The notes beneath the pieces were generated by a model. That model searched no databases and had not been told where the DNA came from. It worked only from the letters and a program-made list of their open reading frames with translations. From assembly GCA_030765045.1 (NCBI GenBank), contig CM060967.1:120851434-120915433 (forward strand): DNA of 64,000 nt. Direction: 5' to 3'. A program made the position numbers and the translations under genes. The first letter of the stretch is position 1. Every line of letters begins with the position of its first letter. Positions 8,073-16,726 of this stretch are shown one piece after another. The stretch comes from Tenodera sinensis (taxonomy: Eukaryota > Arthropoda > Insecta > Mantodea > Mantidae).

Positions 8073-10176
8073 CTGCTCCCTCCTCAGAGCTGGTCGTCCC
8101 GACCAGCACTATCACTGCGGCATCTCCCTTGCGCCCCGGTGGATTAACCCATCGAACCTCTTCTCCTGGTGGTCCACGAGGGCCTGGTGGTCCTGGTATA
8201 CCTTGAGGTCCTGGGTTTCCATCTCTTCCAGGCATACCTTTAGTTCCAGGTTCACCATCTTTTCCCGACAATCCTGGAGGTCCAGTCATGCCTTTGTCTC
8301 CTGGAGGTCCCTGAGGTCCAGGTAACCCTTGTAGACCAATGAGACCACGGTGTCCTTTTGCACCCTTTGGACCTTCTTCTCCTCTATCACCCTTACCTCC
8401 CTCTGGCCCTGGAGGTCCTGGCTTTCCTCTAGCTCCCTGTGGCCCTTCTATACCCTGTGGTCCAGTTTCTCCTCGAAGACCCCGTTCTCCTGCTGGTCCT
8501 GGAGGTCCATTTGGACCAGGTGGCCCTGGAAGACCTGGTGCCCCTGGAGTTCCCGGAGGTCCTGAAGGTCCTACAGGTCCCTTATCTCCCGGTCTTCCTG
8601 CAATACCAGGTGTTCCTGCTTTACCTGGTGCTCCCTCTGGTCCCTGTTCTCCAATTGGTCCCGGTGGTCCTAGAGGTCCTGCAATACCTTGTGGTCCTGG
8701 AGGTCCTTCACTGCCTGGCTTCCCTGGTGGACCTGTCTCACCTTGTGCACCTCTCTGACCTCTGAGGCCAGCAGGTCCTGTTGGGCCGGGTAATCCTGGA
8801 AGTCCTCTGTCTCCTGGAGGGCCCTGTGGACCAGGTTGTCCTGGAGCTCCATGTTGTCCTTGAGAGCCTGAGTCACCCTTAGGTCCTTCAGGTCCTGGTG
8901 CACCAGCTTGTCCTGGAGGTCCTGGATTGCCCTGTTCACCTTTCATTCCTGGGAATCCACGTTCACCCTTCATTCCAGGCAAGCCTACCAGACCCTGAGG
9001 GCCAGGGAATCCTTGTAAACCTTGAGGGCCAGTAGGACCTCGCTCTCCAGGGGGCACGATCCTAGGTATCGCTGTTGGATAGTGTCCCTTGGTCCAGGTA
9101 GGACGATGTATGCCATCCTGCTTCGAAATTCTGCAACAGTACCGCCGGTCTTGACGGTCCCTCGTCCAGTTGCCCTTCTTCCTGGTGTGTTGACGGGCCA
9201 TCCTGCGCACTTTGAAACGGCTCACTGGGTACCATGTCCGCCGACCTCTCTGGCGCACCTTCGCAGCCACCTTGCTTCCGATGGGTCCGGCAACAAACCC
9301 CACCACATCCGCGCGAGTCGCGTCCACCGCTGCACTCGTGTTCACTCGTGCTCGGCACGGCCTCTCCTGTATCCTGCCGTCCACGATGATGTCCACCATT
9401 CTTCCGTTCACGGCACTATGCGTCAGGTGATTGGATGGCCCCGACGGTCCCCCCATGTCACACGCCAAGTCGGTTCTCGCGTGTTGCTCGTTTGCTTGTG
9501 CGCTTCCCTGCTGATCGTCCGAAACGGGCGCAACTGTCGCCTCGGCCACTAGGTGCTCCCTCCCCGGCTCCGCGCTATTCCGTCTGCCCCTGGCATCCAG
9601 TACTTTGACGCTCTCGTCAACTCTTACTACCAGGGCGCCAAGACGTTCCCCGTCGTCCTCCACGACGTCCACGTGCTGGCAGAGGTCTTCCACCTTTTCG
9701 CCGAGTTGTTCCACGTCTTCCGTCACGCCAATCCGTTCGCCGAGTTGTTCTACGTCTTCCGTCACGCCAATCCGTTCGCCGAGTTGTTCCACGTCTTCCG
9801 TCACGCCAATCCGTTCGCCGAGTTGTTCCACGTTTTCCCTCATATCATCCGAAACGGGCGCAACTGTCGCCTCGGCCACTAGGTGCTCCCTCCCCGGCTC
9901 CGCGCTATTCCGTCTGCCCCTGGCATCCAGTACTTTGACGCTCTCGTCAACTCTTACTACCAGGGCGCCAAGACGTTCCCCGTCGTCCTCCACGACGTCC
10001 ACGTGCTGGCAGAGGTCTTCCACCTTTTCGCCGAGTTCTTCCACGCCTTCCGTCACGCCAGCCAGTTGCCCGTCAATTTTCGCCGATAGCTCCGTCTTCA
10101 TCTCTTTCAGCTCGGCAGCGAGGTTGTCGTTTCTCGTTTCCATTTTGGCAAATAATTCTTTCATCATTGCCATCAT
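8068..10176 (-). CDS. Gag/protease-like and collagen fusion ORF inside an LTR element
   Basis: An uninterrupted ORF, 702 aa from the first ATG; the frame is also open 7 codons upstream to a GTG. Residues 1-90 form a charged, probably coiled-coil gag-type N-terminus (MMAMMKELFAKMETRNDN). A stretch of about 65 aa (VEDLCQHVDVVEDD...) is duplicated, separated by three 13-aa tandem units. Near the middle, RPCRARVNTSAAVDATRADV resembles the retroviral-type protease active-site region, but the expected Asp-Thr-Gly reads Asn-Thr-Ser, so protease activity is unlikely. A basic linker leads to 99 consecutive Gly-X-Y triplets without interruption (about 9048-8158). The short tail RWVNPPGRKGDAAV looks like retroelement 3'-terminal coding sequence. 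Intronless, uninterrupted triplets suggest capture of spliced fibrillar-collagen mRNA. Whether the protein is made or trimerises is unknown. Confidence 0.85.
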   Translation of the reverse strand: MMAMMKELFAKMETRNDNLAAELKEMKTELSAKIDGQLAGVTEGVEELGEKVEDLCQHVDVVEDDGERLGALVVRVDESVKVLDARGRRNSAEPGREHLVAEATVAPVSDDMRENVEQLGERIGVTEDVEQLGERIGVTEDVEQLGERIGVTEDVEQLGEKVEDLCQHVDVVEDDGERLGALVVRVDESVKVLDARGRRNSAEPGREHLVAEATVAPVSDDQQGSAQANEQHARTDLACDMGGPSGPSNHLTHSAVNGRMVDIIVDGRIQERPCRARVNTSAAVDATRADVVGFVAGPIGSKVAAKVRQRGRRTWYPVSRFKVRRMARQHTRKKGNWTRDRQDRRYCCRISKQDGIHRPTWTKGHYPTAIPRIVPPGERGPTGPQGLQGFPGPQGLVGLPGMKGERGFPGMKGEQGNPGPPGQAGAPGPEGPKGDSGSQGQHGAPGQPGPQGPPGDRGLPGLPGPTGPAGLRGQRGAQGETGPPGKPGSEGPPGPQGIAGPLGPPGPIGEQGPEGAPGKAGTPGIAGRPGDKGPVGPSGPPGTPGAPGLPGPPGPNGPPGPAGERGLRGETGPQGIEGPQGARGKPGPPGPEGGKGDRGEEGPKGAKGHRGLIGLQGLPGPQGPPGDKGMTGPPGLSGKDGEPGTKGMPGRDGNPGPQGIPGPPGPRGPPGEEVRWVNPPGRKGDAAVIVLVGTTSSEEGAV
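8073..8085 (-). other. Probable polypurine tract
   Basis: GAGGAGGGAGCAG on the minus strand directly precedes the 3' LTR, the normal place for plus-strand priming in LTR retrotransposons. It also encodes the last residues of the ORF. Confidence 0.6.
8158..9048 (-). other. Collagen triple-helix segment, 99 perfect Gly-X-Y triplets
   Basis: Every third codon over 891 bp encodes Gly, with many Pro in X/Y positions and charged pairs such as GER, GDR, GKD and GEE. The absence of any interruption is typical of fibrillar collagens rather than type IV. No introns interrupt it, although fibrillar collagen genes normally have many short exons. The donor gene is not in this window. Confidence 0.92.
9517..10059. 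repeat. Internal duplications in the gag-like part
   Basis: A segment of about 200 bp at 9517-9728 recurs at 9847-10059 (offset 330 bp). Between them lie three tandem 39-bp units starting at 9721, 9760 and 9799, each encoding one 13-aa unit with VEQLGERIG. Both duplications are multiples of three and keep the frame open. Confidence 0.85.
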
Positions 10177-10190
10177 CCTGGTTTCCGAAT

Positions 10191-10209
10191 ATCCCACTTC
10201 CTGACACCA
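10191..10209 (-). other. Probable tRNA primer-binding site
   Basis: Two bases inside the 5' LTR, the minus strand reads TGGTGTCAGGAAGTGGGAT. This begins with the TGG expected for pairing to a tRNA 3' CCA. It resembles the 3' end of a leucine-type tRNA, but the tRNA identity is tentative. Confidence 0.6.
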
Positions 10210-10211
10210 AA

Positions 10212-10421
10212 TGTAACAAATTTAAATGTAACAAATTTACCAAATCTTTTTATTTTCTCAAGCTTCAAGTACAGCCACACTACTAGTTTCTGTCTCTTAA
10301 TCTTTCCAAACTCTCACACCAAACTAGTTTCTGTCTCTTAATCTTCAACAACTCAAACTGTCTCTCTGGCAACCTCCTTGAAAATCAAAGAGTCTTAATG
10401 ACATGGAGAAGCCATGTCACA
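10212..10421 (-). repeat. 5' LTR of the collagen-carrying retroelement
   Basis: It is 210 bp long, begins TGTGACATGGC and ends TTTGTTACA on the minus strand. It appears identical to the other LTR along its full length, which implies recent insertion or gene conversion. It contains two near-identical internal stretches around AGTTTCTGTCTCTTAATC. Confidence 0.9.
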
Positions 10422-10479
10422 ATATATATATATATGAAGAGTCTACTGTAAAAGGGCCAAATGTCACTTTTCATTATTT

Positions 10480-11100
10480 TCAGTAAAACTAATTTCAAAC
10501 TTTTGAACTACTCATATATGACAGTAAATTGAGAACATTGAAATGGTTAAGATTTGATCACACAACTGAATAAACTAGCTTTAATTCACTTCTCTATTGA
10601 TTTATAACAACACAAAACCTTTCATATACTATTGTTCTTATCAAAATAATTTTAGGATAACTGATGTACAAACAAAAATTACTAGAAGTGGGAATGTCAC
10701 TTAACTGAACTTCTACTGCATATATTATTTTCCAAAATTCTTTTTATAAGGTCCTGTGCTACAATATTCTCTTTGAACTAAATTACAGAACTGCTTGAGG
10801 TATCGCAAATCATTGAACTTTTCCCATGAAATTTGGTAATAAATCTGAAAGAGATAGTGTTATATTTGCTCATGAGCTCTCCATGGTAAGAACTGAAGAA
10901 TGTTACTTGCATGAAGATACTGTTAAATCCAAGAACCTGCATTTGAATGAAAGTGACTTTGATTAGTGAATACTGCAATGGCATTAGTAAGTGATTCTAT
11001 TATTCAAGAACTTGCATTCAAATGAAAGTTTTGGTTCTTAAAAGTATTGAAATACAGTGTGTTTGATTCTTGAAAAGATTTTATTCTGCCCATCACTAAT
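10480..11100. other. Intron stretch without a recognisable gene
   Basis: AT-rich kinase intron sequence with only short chance frames. I see no repeat that I can match elsewhere in the window. Confidence 0.5.
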
Positions 11101-11111
11101 GATCAATCACG

Positions 11112-12064
11112 AGGGGTGTTTCAAAAGTAAGTTACACTATTTTTTTTAAAACAATAAAAAATGTTTAAATACTTTAAAAAGGGTATATTACAAAAGTTAC
11201 ATTCAGTAACTATTTTTCTACATAATCTCCTTGAATCTCAATAAATTTTTGGTACCGTGATACGTTTTTTTTAATCCAGTGTCAAACCACTCTCCCACCA
11301 AACTGGCTAGTCATCTTCCCACTTCTTGTTTTAACTCGTCATTTATGAAGTAAGCACCTTCCCCCAAGATGTCGCTGCAGCTGCCGAGAAATATGGTAAT
11401 CTCTTGGTACAAGGTCAGGTGAGTGAGGTGTGTAACCAAAAACTTCCCATTGAAACTGCTCAAAGAGGGCTTGAGTTTCATGAGCATTGTGCGGGCGAGC
11501 GTTATTGTGGAACAGAAAAACTGTTTTGCTCAACTTTCCCCTCCTTTTGTTTTGAATCGCCCTTCTGAGTTTTCTCTGCACCTCACAGTACAAGCAGCTA
11601 TTATCGTGGTCCCATGGGGCAGGTAATCAATCAATAGTACTCCCTTTGAATCCCAGAATATCGTTGCCATGGCCTTGCCAGCCAATGCAAAAACTTTTGC
11701 CTTTTTTGTTGTTGGCTCATCCTTTCATTTCCACCCCTTTAATGAATGATTGACACTAACAAGAAACCATTAGTCTCGACATAATGTCTTACCATACACA
11801 CTGCACAACTCAATGAATTTCAGTTGCATATTTATTTTTTGCTGTCAAAAAACAGATTACAGTATGAACTTCACAATCAGCAGTAGGAGCGAGTGGAGAG
11901 TCCATCGTTACTGCTGTTTTAATGTCCAAGGGGAAAAGGTAGGGTTATGAATTTTACAGTGCTCCCACTGCTTCCAGACCAAAGTTTCCTGCAACTCCTG
12001 GACTTTTCCTGCCTACCGCATAGATTTAAAAAGATAGTGTAACTTACCTTTGAGACACCCCTTG
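11112..12064 (-). mobile_element. Mariner element, deleted copy
   Basis: Inverted ends of about 38 bp: GGGGTGTTTCAAAAGTAAGT at the left (about 11113) pairs with ACTTACCTTTGAGACACCCC at the right (ending about 12062). Both continue into TTACACTAT. The element is about 950 bp, shorter than a full 1.3-kb mariner, and the 5' half of the transposase gene is not readable. Confidence 0.75.
11339..11593 (-). pseudogene. Mariner transposase C-terminal fragment
   Basis: 84 residues including FLFHNNARPHNA and HSPDLVPRDYHIS. These match the DNARPH and SPDLxPxDYH motifs of mariner (DD34D) transposases. The usual Asp of DNARPH reads Asn, so the catalytic site is broken. The 5' portion is missing. Confidence 0.75.
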
Positions 12065-12344
12065 TATAATGTAGTCATACTAAAATAAATGTGATATATT
12101 GGCAGTAAAACAAAGGAATGCTGTTACTAATACAGCATGACAAACACACAACATGATATTCCCCTTTATTTCCCCTTTTTGTGCTGCAGTCTAATATTTA
12201 AACCTCTGCTTGTGAGAGACCATAATCTTTTTTGCAGTACATTAAAGGTTATATTATCCTACTCCATTTGATCTATCATAATGCACATTCATCTCAGTTT
12301 TTACAAAATAGTGACATTGCCCCTTTTGCAGTGGACTCTTCATG

Positions 12345-12770
12345 TATATTTAAATTGTTGTGAAAATATCTTAAACATGTGGTACTTTAATAAAAATTAT
12401 TAGAGCTACTTTTGAGAAAAATCCAAATTTTTGAACAAGTTTCCATGTAAAAGTTAGTTTGGGATGGGAGATTTTCTCAACAATCCTATTATCACATCCT
12501 AGGAAGATGCTGAACTTAAATACCAAGTTTGCTATTTAACCGACTTTTCATTTTTGAGTTATGCTGTTCACAGATGCACATACATACATACACACCCAGA
12601 TGTTTTTATAAGAAGTTTTTTCTGAGTGGTTTGGGTGTTTTATGGATCTTCCACATAGGTAGAAATGTGATAGCAGCCTTTATCAACATGCACAGAATCA
12701 ATATTATCTCCAGAATTAACTTTGGGTAAAAAAGTAATGCCTGGCAAAATATATTTCCCAGCCAAATTTC
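12345..12770 (+). repeat. Interspersed family A, 3' half
   Basis: It contains the family's AATTATTAGAGC, CCATGTAAAAGTTAGTTTGG, ACCGACTTTTCATTTTTGAG and TTATGCTGTTCACAGA blocks, followed by a short CA-rich stretch. It lacks the 5' half. It lies directly downstream of kinase exon 4. Confidence 0.6.
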
Positions 12771-12803
12771 ATTAAATCATAATACCAATTCTTTCAAACT
12801 CAC

Positions 12804-12917
12804 CTCTTGAGAGTATATATCTGCAGGCAGTGGAGGATAATCACATTGTTCGATTTTCATACAAAGTGTATAAAGATTCATCTTTTCTCCAAAAAATGGA
12901 GACTGGAGAGCTGCCAT
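12804..12917 (-). CDS. NEK7-like: NEK6/7-like kinase, coding exon 4
   Basis: This 38-codon exon reads MAALQSPFFGEKMNLYTLCM and continues to LPADIYSQE. It matches the NEK6/7 C-lobe segment after CLLYE almost residue for residue. It is bounded by a CAG acceptor and GAG|GTGAGT donor, phase 0 at both ends. Confidence 0.9.
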
Positions 12918-12986
12918 CTGGTGCAAACAGAAACAAAAATATATCCATTTAAAAGCTTGTACTTAATCTAAAGCAGTATTAAACTA

Positions 12987-14003
12987 CGAGGTGCATCCAG
13001 AAAGTAAGTCCCGATCGCTTCCAGAGAAGACACCACCAATCGGATAGGAATGCGCGTGCACAGGAGAAGAGAGGAAGTATATGGTAACGTTGCAGTAAAG
13101 TTTCAGTTTTGTAACGGCAGTAGTTACTGCTCTGTGCTAGGAGAAAATGGCTGCTGCAATATTGTCTCCCGCCAAATGCGAGGTTCGTGCAGTCATCCGA
13201 TTTTTGCATGCTCAAAAGCAAACTCCAGCAGAGATCCATCGCCAATTGTGTCACGTGTATGGACAGGACATTATGTGTGACAGTTAAGGTAAGACAATGG
13301 TACAGGCAATTCACGGAAGGAAGAACCAATATTCACGACGAAGACCGCAATGGCTGACCGTCCCTGGTGACGCCAGAAGTGTTGGAAAGTGTGTGGCAAG
13401 CAATTGTGCAGAACCGGCGCTTCACAATTTCAGAACCCTCTTGTCAGTTTCCCCAGATGTCTTGCTCGCTTTTGCACGAAATTGTCTCCCGGTGGCTTGG
13501 TTTTCACAAAGTGTGTGCAAGATGAGTGCCTAGACAACTGACAGATGAACACAAAACCAAATATCTGGCCGCAGCATTGACATTCCTACAGCGATACGCA
13601 GCGGAAGGTCACCAGTTTCTCGGCAATATTGTCACTGGAGATGAAACATTGGTGGCAAATGCCACACCAGAGGCAAAACAACAATGCATTGGCGGTATAG
13701 TGGTTCACCTGTGAAGACCAAATTCAAGCAGACAATCTCTGTCCAAAAATCGTATGCATTGTCTTTTGGGATAGACATGGGTGCAGAATGAAGTGACTTT
13801 GCGGCTGCGGACATTGGCGGCAGAATCCTATGACTTGGGCATACAGTTCATGGTGCACCATTGCAATAAATGCCTCAACAATGGTGGTGCCTATGTTGAA
13901 AAGCAGTCAGTGACTATGTAGTTATTCCAATAAATATTTCTTACTTAGTGATGTTTTTGTTCTCTTTATCGGTCATTGGGACTTACTTTCTGGATGCACC
14001 TCG
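12987..14003 (+). mobile_element. Mariner element with TA target duplication
   Basis: The ends are perfect inverted repeats over at least 20 bp (CGAGGTGCATCCAGAAAGTA and its complement), with TA on both sides. The length is 1017 bp. The interior encodes a transposase broken by stops and frameshifts. Confidence 0.85.
13147..13800 (+). pseudogene. Decayed mariner transposase
   Basis: Readable pieces in different frames follow the order of a mariner transposase. The start MAAAILSPAKCEVRAVIRFL belongs to the helix-turn-helix part. LTDEHKTKYLAAALTFLQRY and NIVTGDETLVANATPEAKQQ surround the first catalytic Asp (GDET). In-frame stops and shifts separate them, and the DNARPH and PDL parts are deleted. 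Confidence 0.75.
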
Positions 14004-14189
14004 TATATTATGTTCTAAGGATACATTCCCCATCCATATGTATGCAGAAACAAAGAGAATTATTAATTATGTAAATGACACATAGAAATAAAGGAAAGTG
14101 AAACATGACACCCTAAATATAATTTTCAAATGATAACTGCATGATCTGTAATCTCTTTTGAATCTTAAGCTTAAATAACACTAAGTTTA

Positions 14190-14452
14190 AATGTGTTGTT
14201 GTTGTTGTTTTCTAGTGCCTTGCATCTGGCAATGAAGCCATTAGCATTCGTGCTTTCCAATACTTTTGAACTGTAGTTTCTTCTGATCTTAATGCTTCAC
14301 AGGTCTTCAAGTGGTCTTCGTTCATTTCTGCTGGATCGTTACACAGGACACATATTGGTGAAGCTGAGATACCTATTCTGTAGAGATGACTTGCTAAGCA
14401 GTCGTGATTTGTCAGTAGTCGGAAGGCTACAACTGCTGTTTTCCTTGAAATG
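14190..14452 (-). pseudogene. 3'-terminal fragment of an RNase-H-type LINE
   Basis: The minus strand encodes the C-terminal end PRKTAVVAFRLLTNHDC...CVLCNDPAEMNE...ARH and then a GTTGTT/AACAAC tail. The Cys-Cys-His-Cys spacing is the zinc-knuckle-like end of this LINE family. Related tails occur near 24.1, 37.6, 40.3 and 44.1 kb. The copy is 5'-truncated. Confidence 0.75.
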
Positions 14453-14826
14453 TTATTAACATAAAAACTTTACTTGTGAAAATATGAATGATTGCATCCA
14501 ATAAATGTAAATTTGTACTCTAATTTACCACTCATATTTTTAGAAGACAGGTGTACAATCAAAACTCAATAACTTAATCCTTCATATAAAAGAAAGGAAT
14601 AGTTAACAAAGCAAGTGGAGTTATACAGTATGTTTACTAGAAAACTTGGCAGCAGGTGCATGGCCCATGTGATCTTCACTGCATCTCCCTGAGCACCTTG
14701 CTCATTGTCACACGTGCATGTCTTACTTCCATTAGGTAGGTAATAAGTGCTGTTCCAGTCCAATTCACATGTGAATAACATTAGGAGTGTTTAGAAGTGT
14801 TTAGTTTTGCCTGAAGTGTTTTCAAA

Positions 14827-15832
14827 ATGAATCAATTGCAGTATACAGTACAACAAAAGGTGTTTATGTACAATACATATGTGGTTACATCATCTTGCAG
14901 GAAGTTGTAATGCAATTTAAAACTAAATTTCCTGGTGTGCATATTCCAAGTGGAAAGACTATTTGTTTGCTGGTAAATAAATTCATGGAAATGGGAACAA
15001 TTTGTGATAGGAAAAGAAATATAAAAAGGCGTGTGCCTAGAGAATAGAAATTAGATGAAATCGGAGAAAGCTTAGTACAGTCACCTCAAAAATCTTTTGG
15101 GAGCTTTACACAAGCTTCAGCATGGAAAGCAATAAAACTTTTAAAACAAACCATACAAGGCTAATGTTTTCTAGGAATTGCTATCAAGTGATCACCAGTC
15201 GGGTAAATTTCTGTAACTGGATTTTGAGGAACACCAATGATGGAACAATTGATCCATGATAAATAATGTTCAGTGGTGAAGCATGGTTTCATTTATACAA
15301 CCTGTGTCATCCATCACAAGACAACCAATATTATGCTACAGGCAAATGCAATTTCATTTATGAAAGCCCCTTGCATGACCAATAAATTGAGGTATGGCGC
15401 ACAGTAAATGCATACAGAATAATAGGGCCAATTTTTTATGAGTGTACCATAAAAGCAGAAAGTTACAGAAATAATATACTAGCACCATGTTTCGAACAGC
15501 TGAGAGACAGTAAATGTCGGTCTGGATATTTCCAGCAGGACTCTGCCACCACGCATGACCCATTGCAGTTTATTGTGGATAAAATCATTAGTAAGGGTTT
15601 ATAGCTCGCTCAGTCCCCTGATCTTTTAGCATGCAATTTCTATTTATGGAGTAACTTGAAAAATAAAGTATACACAACTAATCCCCATACATTGGAAGAA
15701 TTAAAACAGAATATCAGGACAGAAATTAACACTATTTCAGAAGCTGAACTAATGGGTGTGAATGAAAATTTCCTCAGAATATGCCACAGATGCATTGATG
15801 CAGATAGACAGCATTTCCAACATCTCCTGTGA
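14827..15832 (+). pseudogene. Tc1/mariner-type transposase relic
   Basis: It begins MNQLQYTVQQKVFMYNTY, an N-terminus typical of a widespread insect Tc1/mariner-type family, and is broken by stops. The 3' part reads GYFQQDSATTH, then SPDLLACNFYLWSNLKNKVY and ends ADRQHFQHLL followed by a stop. These correspond to the second and third catalytic regions and the conserved C-terminus. Relatives occur at 43.0-43.6 kb and 55.9-56.2 kb. Confidence 0.75.
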
Positions 15833-15881
15833 TAAGGTATTGTAACAAAGTTGGCAAAAATGCGAAGTCCGTTTACTTTTT

Positions 15882-16440
15882 GTAACACTTTATTTCCTCT
15901 AAATCTTACTACAAATGCACAGTTTCCTTCTTGTTGCTAACGCAGTTTATAGTCTTCTCTAATATTATAATTTGCAATTATTCTGATATTCTTTCTCAGT
16001 CTTTCTCCAGCTTCACTGTCTCTTATATCTTTACTATTATGATACAATCACTCAACAACACATACACACTCGCTGACAGGCTGGCCAATGCACTCTCAAA
16101 ACTGAAACTAACTGTACACAATGACTTAAAACTACTCTGACACCAAAAACTGACTCTCTCACTGTCTGTCCTATTTATATCGGATCTGGCAGGGGCAGTT
16201 CTACCCTTAGGTCACAAGGTCACGTGCCCCTCCAATCATGTTCTGGTGATCTAGACAGAACTGTAATACGTTTTATTTTTTCTTTAAATGAGTTATTTGC
16301 ATTGATTTTTGTTTGATATTCACGTTTGTAAGCTTTACGAAACTTGGCAACCCTGCGCGGTCACAGTCTCCGTGCGGACTTCCAACTTCTTGTATTTAAC
16401 ATCATCCCCTCACTCTTAGCTGCAGGAAGTGACAGGGGGT
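15882..16440. other. Gene-free stretch, possibly a solo LTR
   Basis: The stretch begins TGTAACACTTTATT, whose complement ends AATAAAGTGTTACA like an LTR 3' end with a poly-A signal. The opposite boundary and a target duplication are not clear. I see no coding sequence. Confidence 0.2.
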
Positions 16441-16726
16441 TATAAGGAATTCGCTTGCATATGGTCACAATAGTGATGAGACCTGACACTATGCGGCGCT
16501 GTCACTAAAATTTGTGAATGTTTTCCCTCCTTTACCGGCTTGTTTTGTTTAAAACGTTACAAGCGCCATTGTTCAGTTTGCTGTGGTAGTGTCCGTTGTA
16601 GTGCAGTGTCGATAATAGATTTTTCAGTTTTAACTGCGAATAAAATTGTGTAAAACAGTTTTCTTATTCAACTGCCAAGCTTATATAATTTAACATAATT
16701 AATGTATAGTGAGCGAAACTATTAAA

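Larger units (their letters stand above)
7863..10421 (-). mobile_element. Young LTR retrotransposon carrying a collagen-like ORF
   Basis: Two 210-bp direct repeats (7863-8072 and 10212-10421), identical by eye and bounded by TG...CA, flank a 2139-bp interior. The tetranucleotide ATAT abuts both outer ends (7859-7862 and 10422-10425), consistent with a 4-bp target duplication. Read on the minus strand the order is 5' LTR, a primer-binding-site-like stretch, one ORF, a purine tract, and the 3' LTR. The interior is visibly more GC-rich than its surroundings. No reverse transcriptase, RNase H or integrase is present, so movement would need enzymes in trans. It lies in the NEK-like intron between exons 4 and 5. 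Confidence 0.9.

Noticed and set aside
8339..8758. Pro/Gly-rich plus-strand frames opposite the collagen ORF
   Set aside because: They are antisense shadows of Gly-X-Y codons; the minus strand alone has LTR context, domain order and a full-length ORF.
9022..10204. Several 100-200-aa plus-strand frames over the gag-like region
   Set aside because: The GC-rich sequence lacks stops on both strands. These frames simply repeat the 39-bp and 330-bp duplications and show no known domain.
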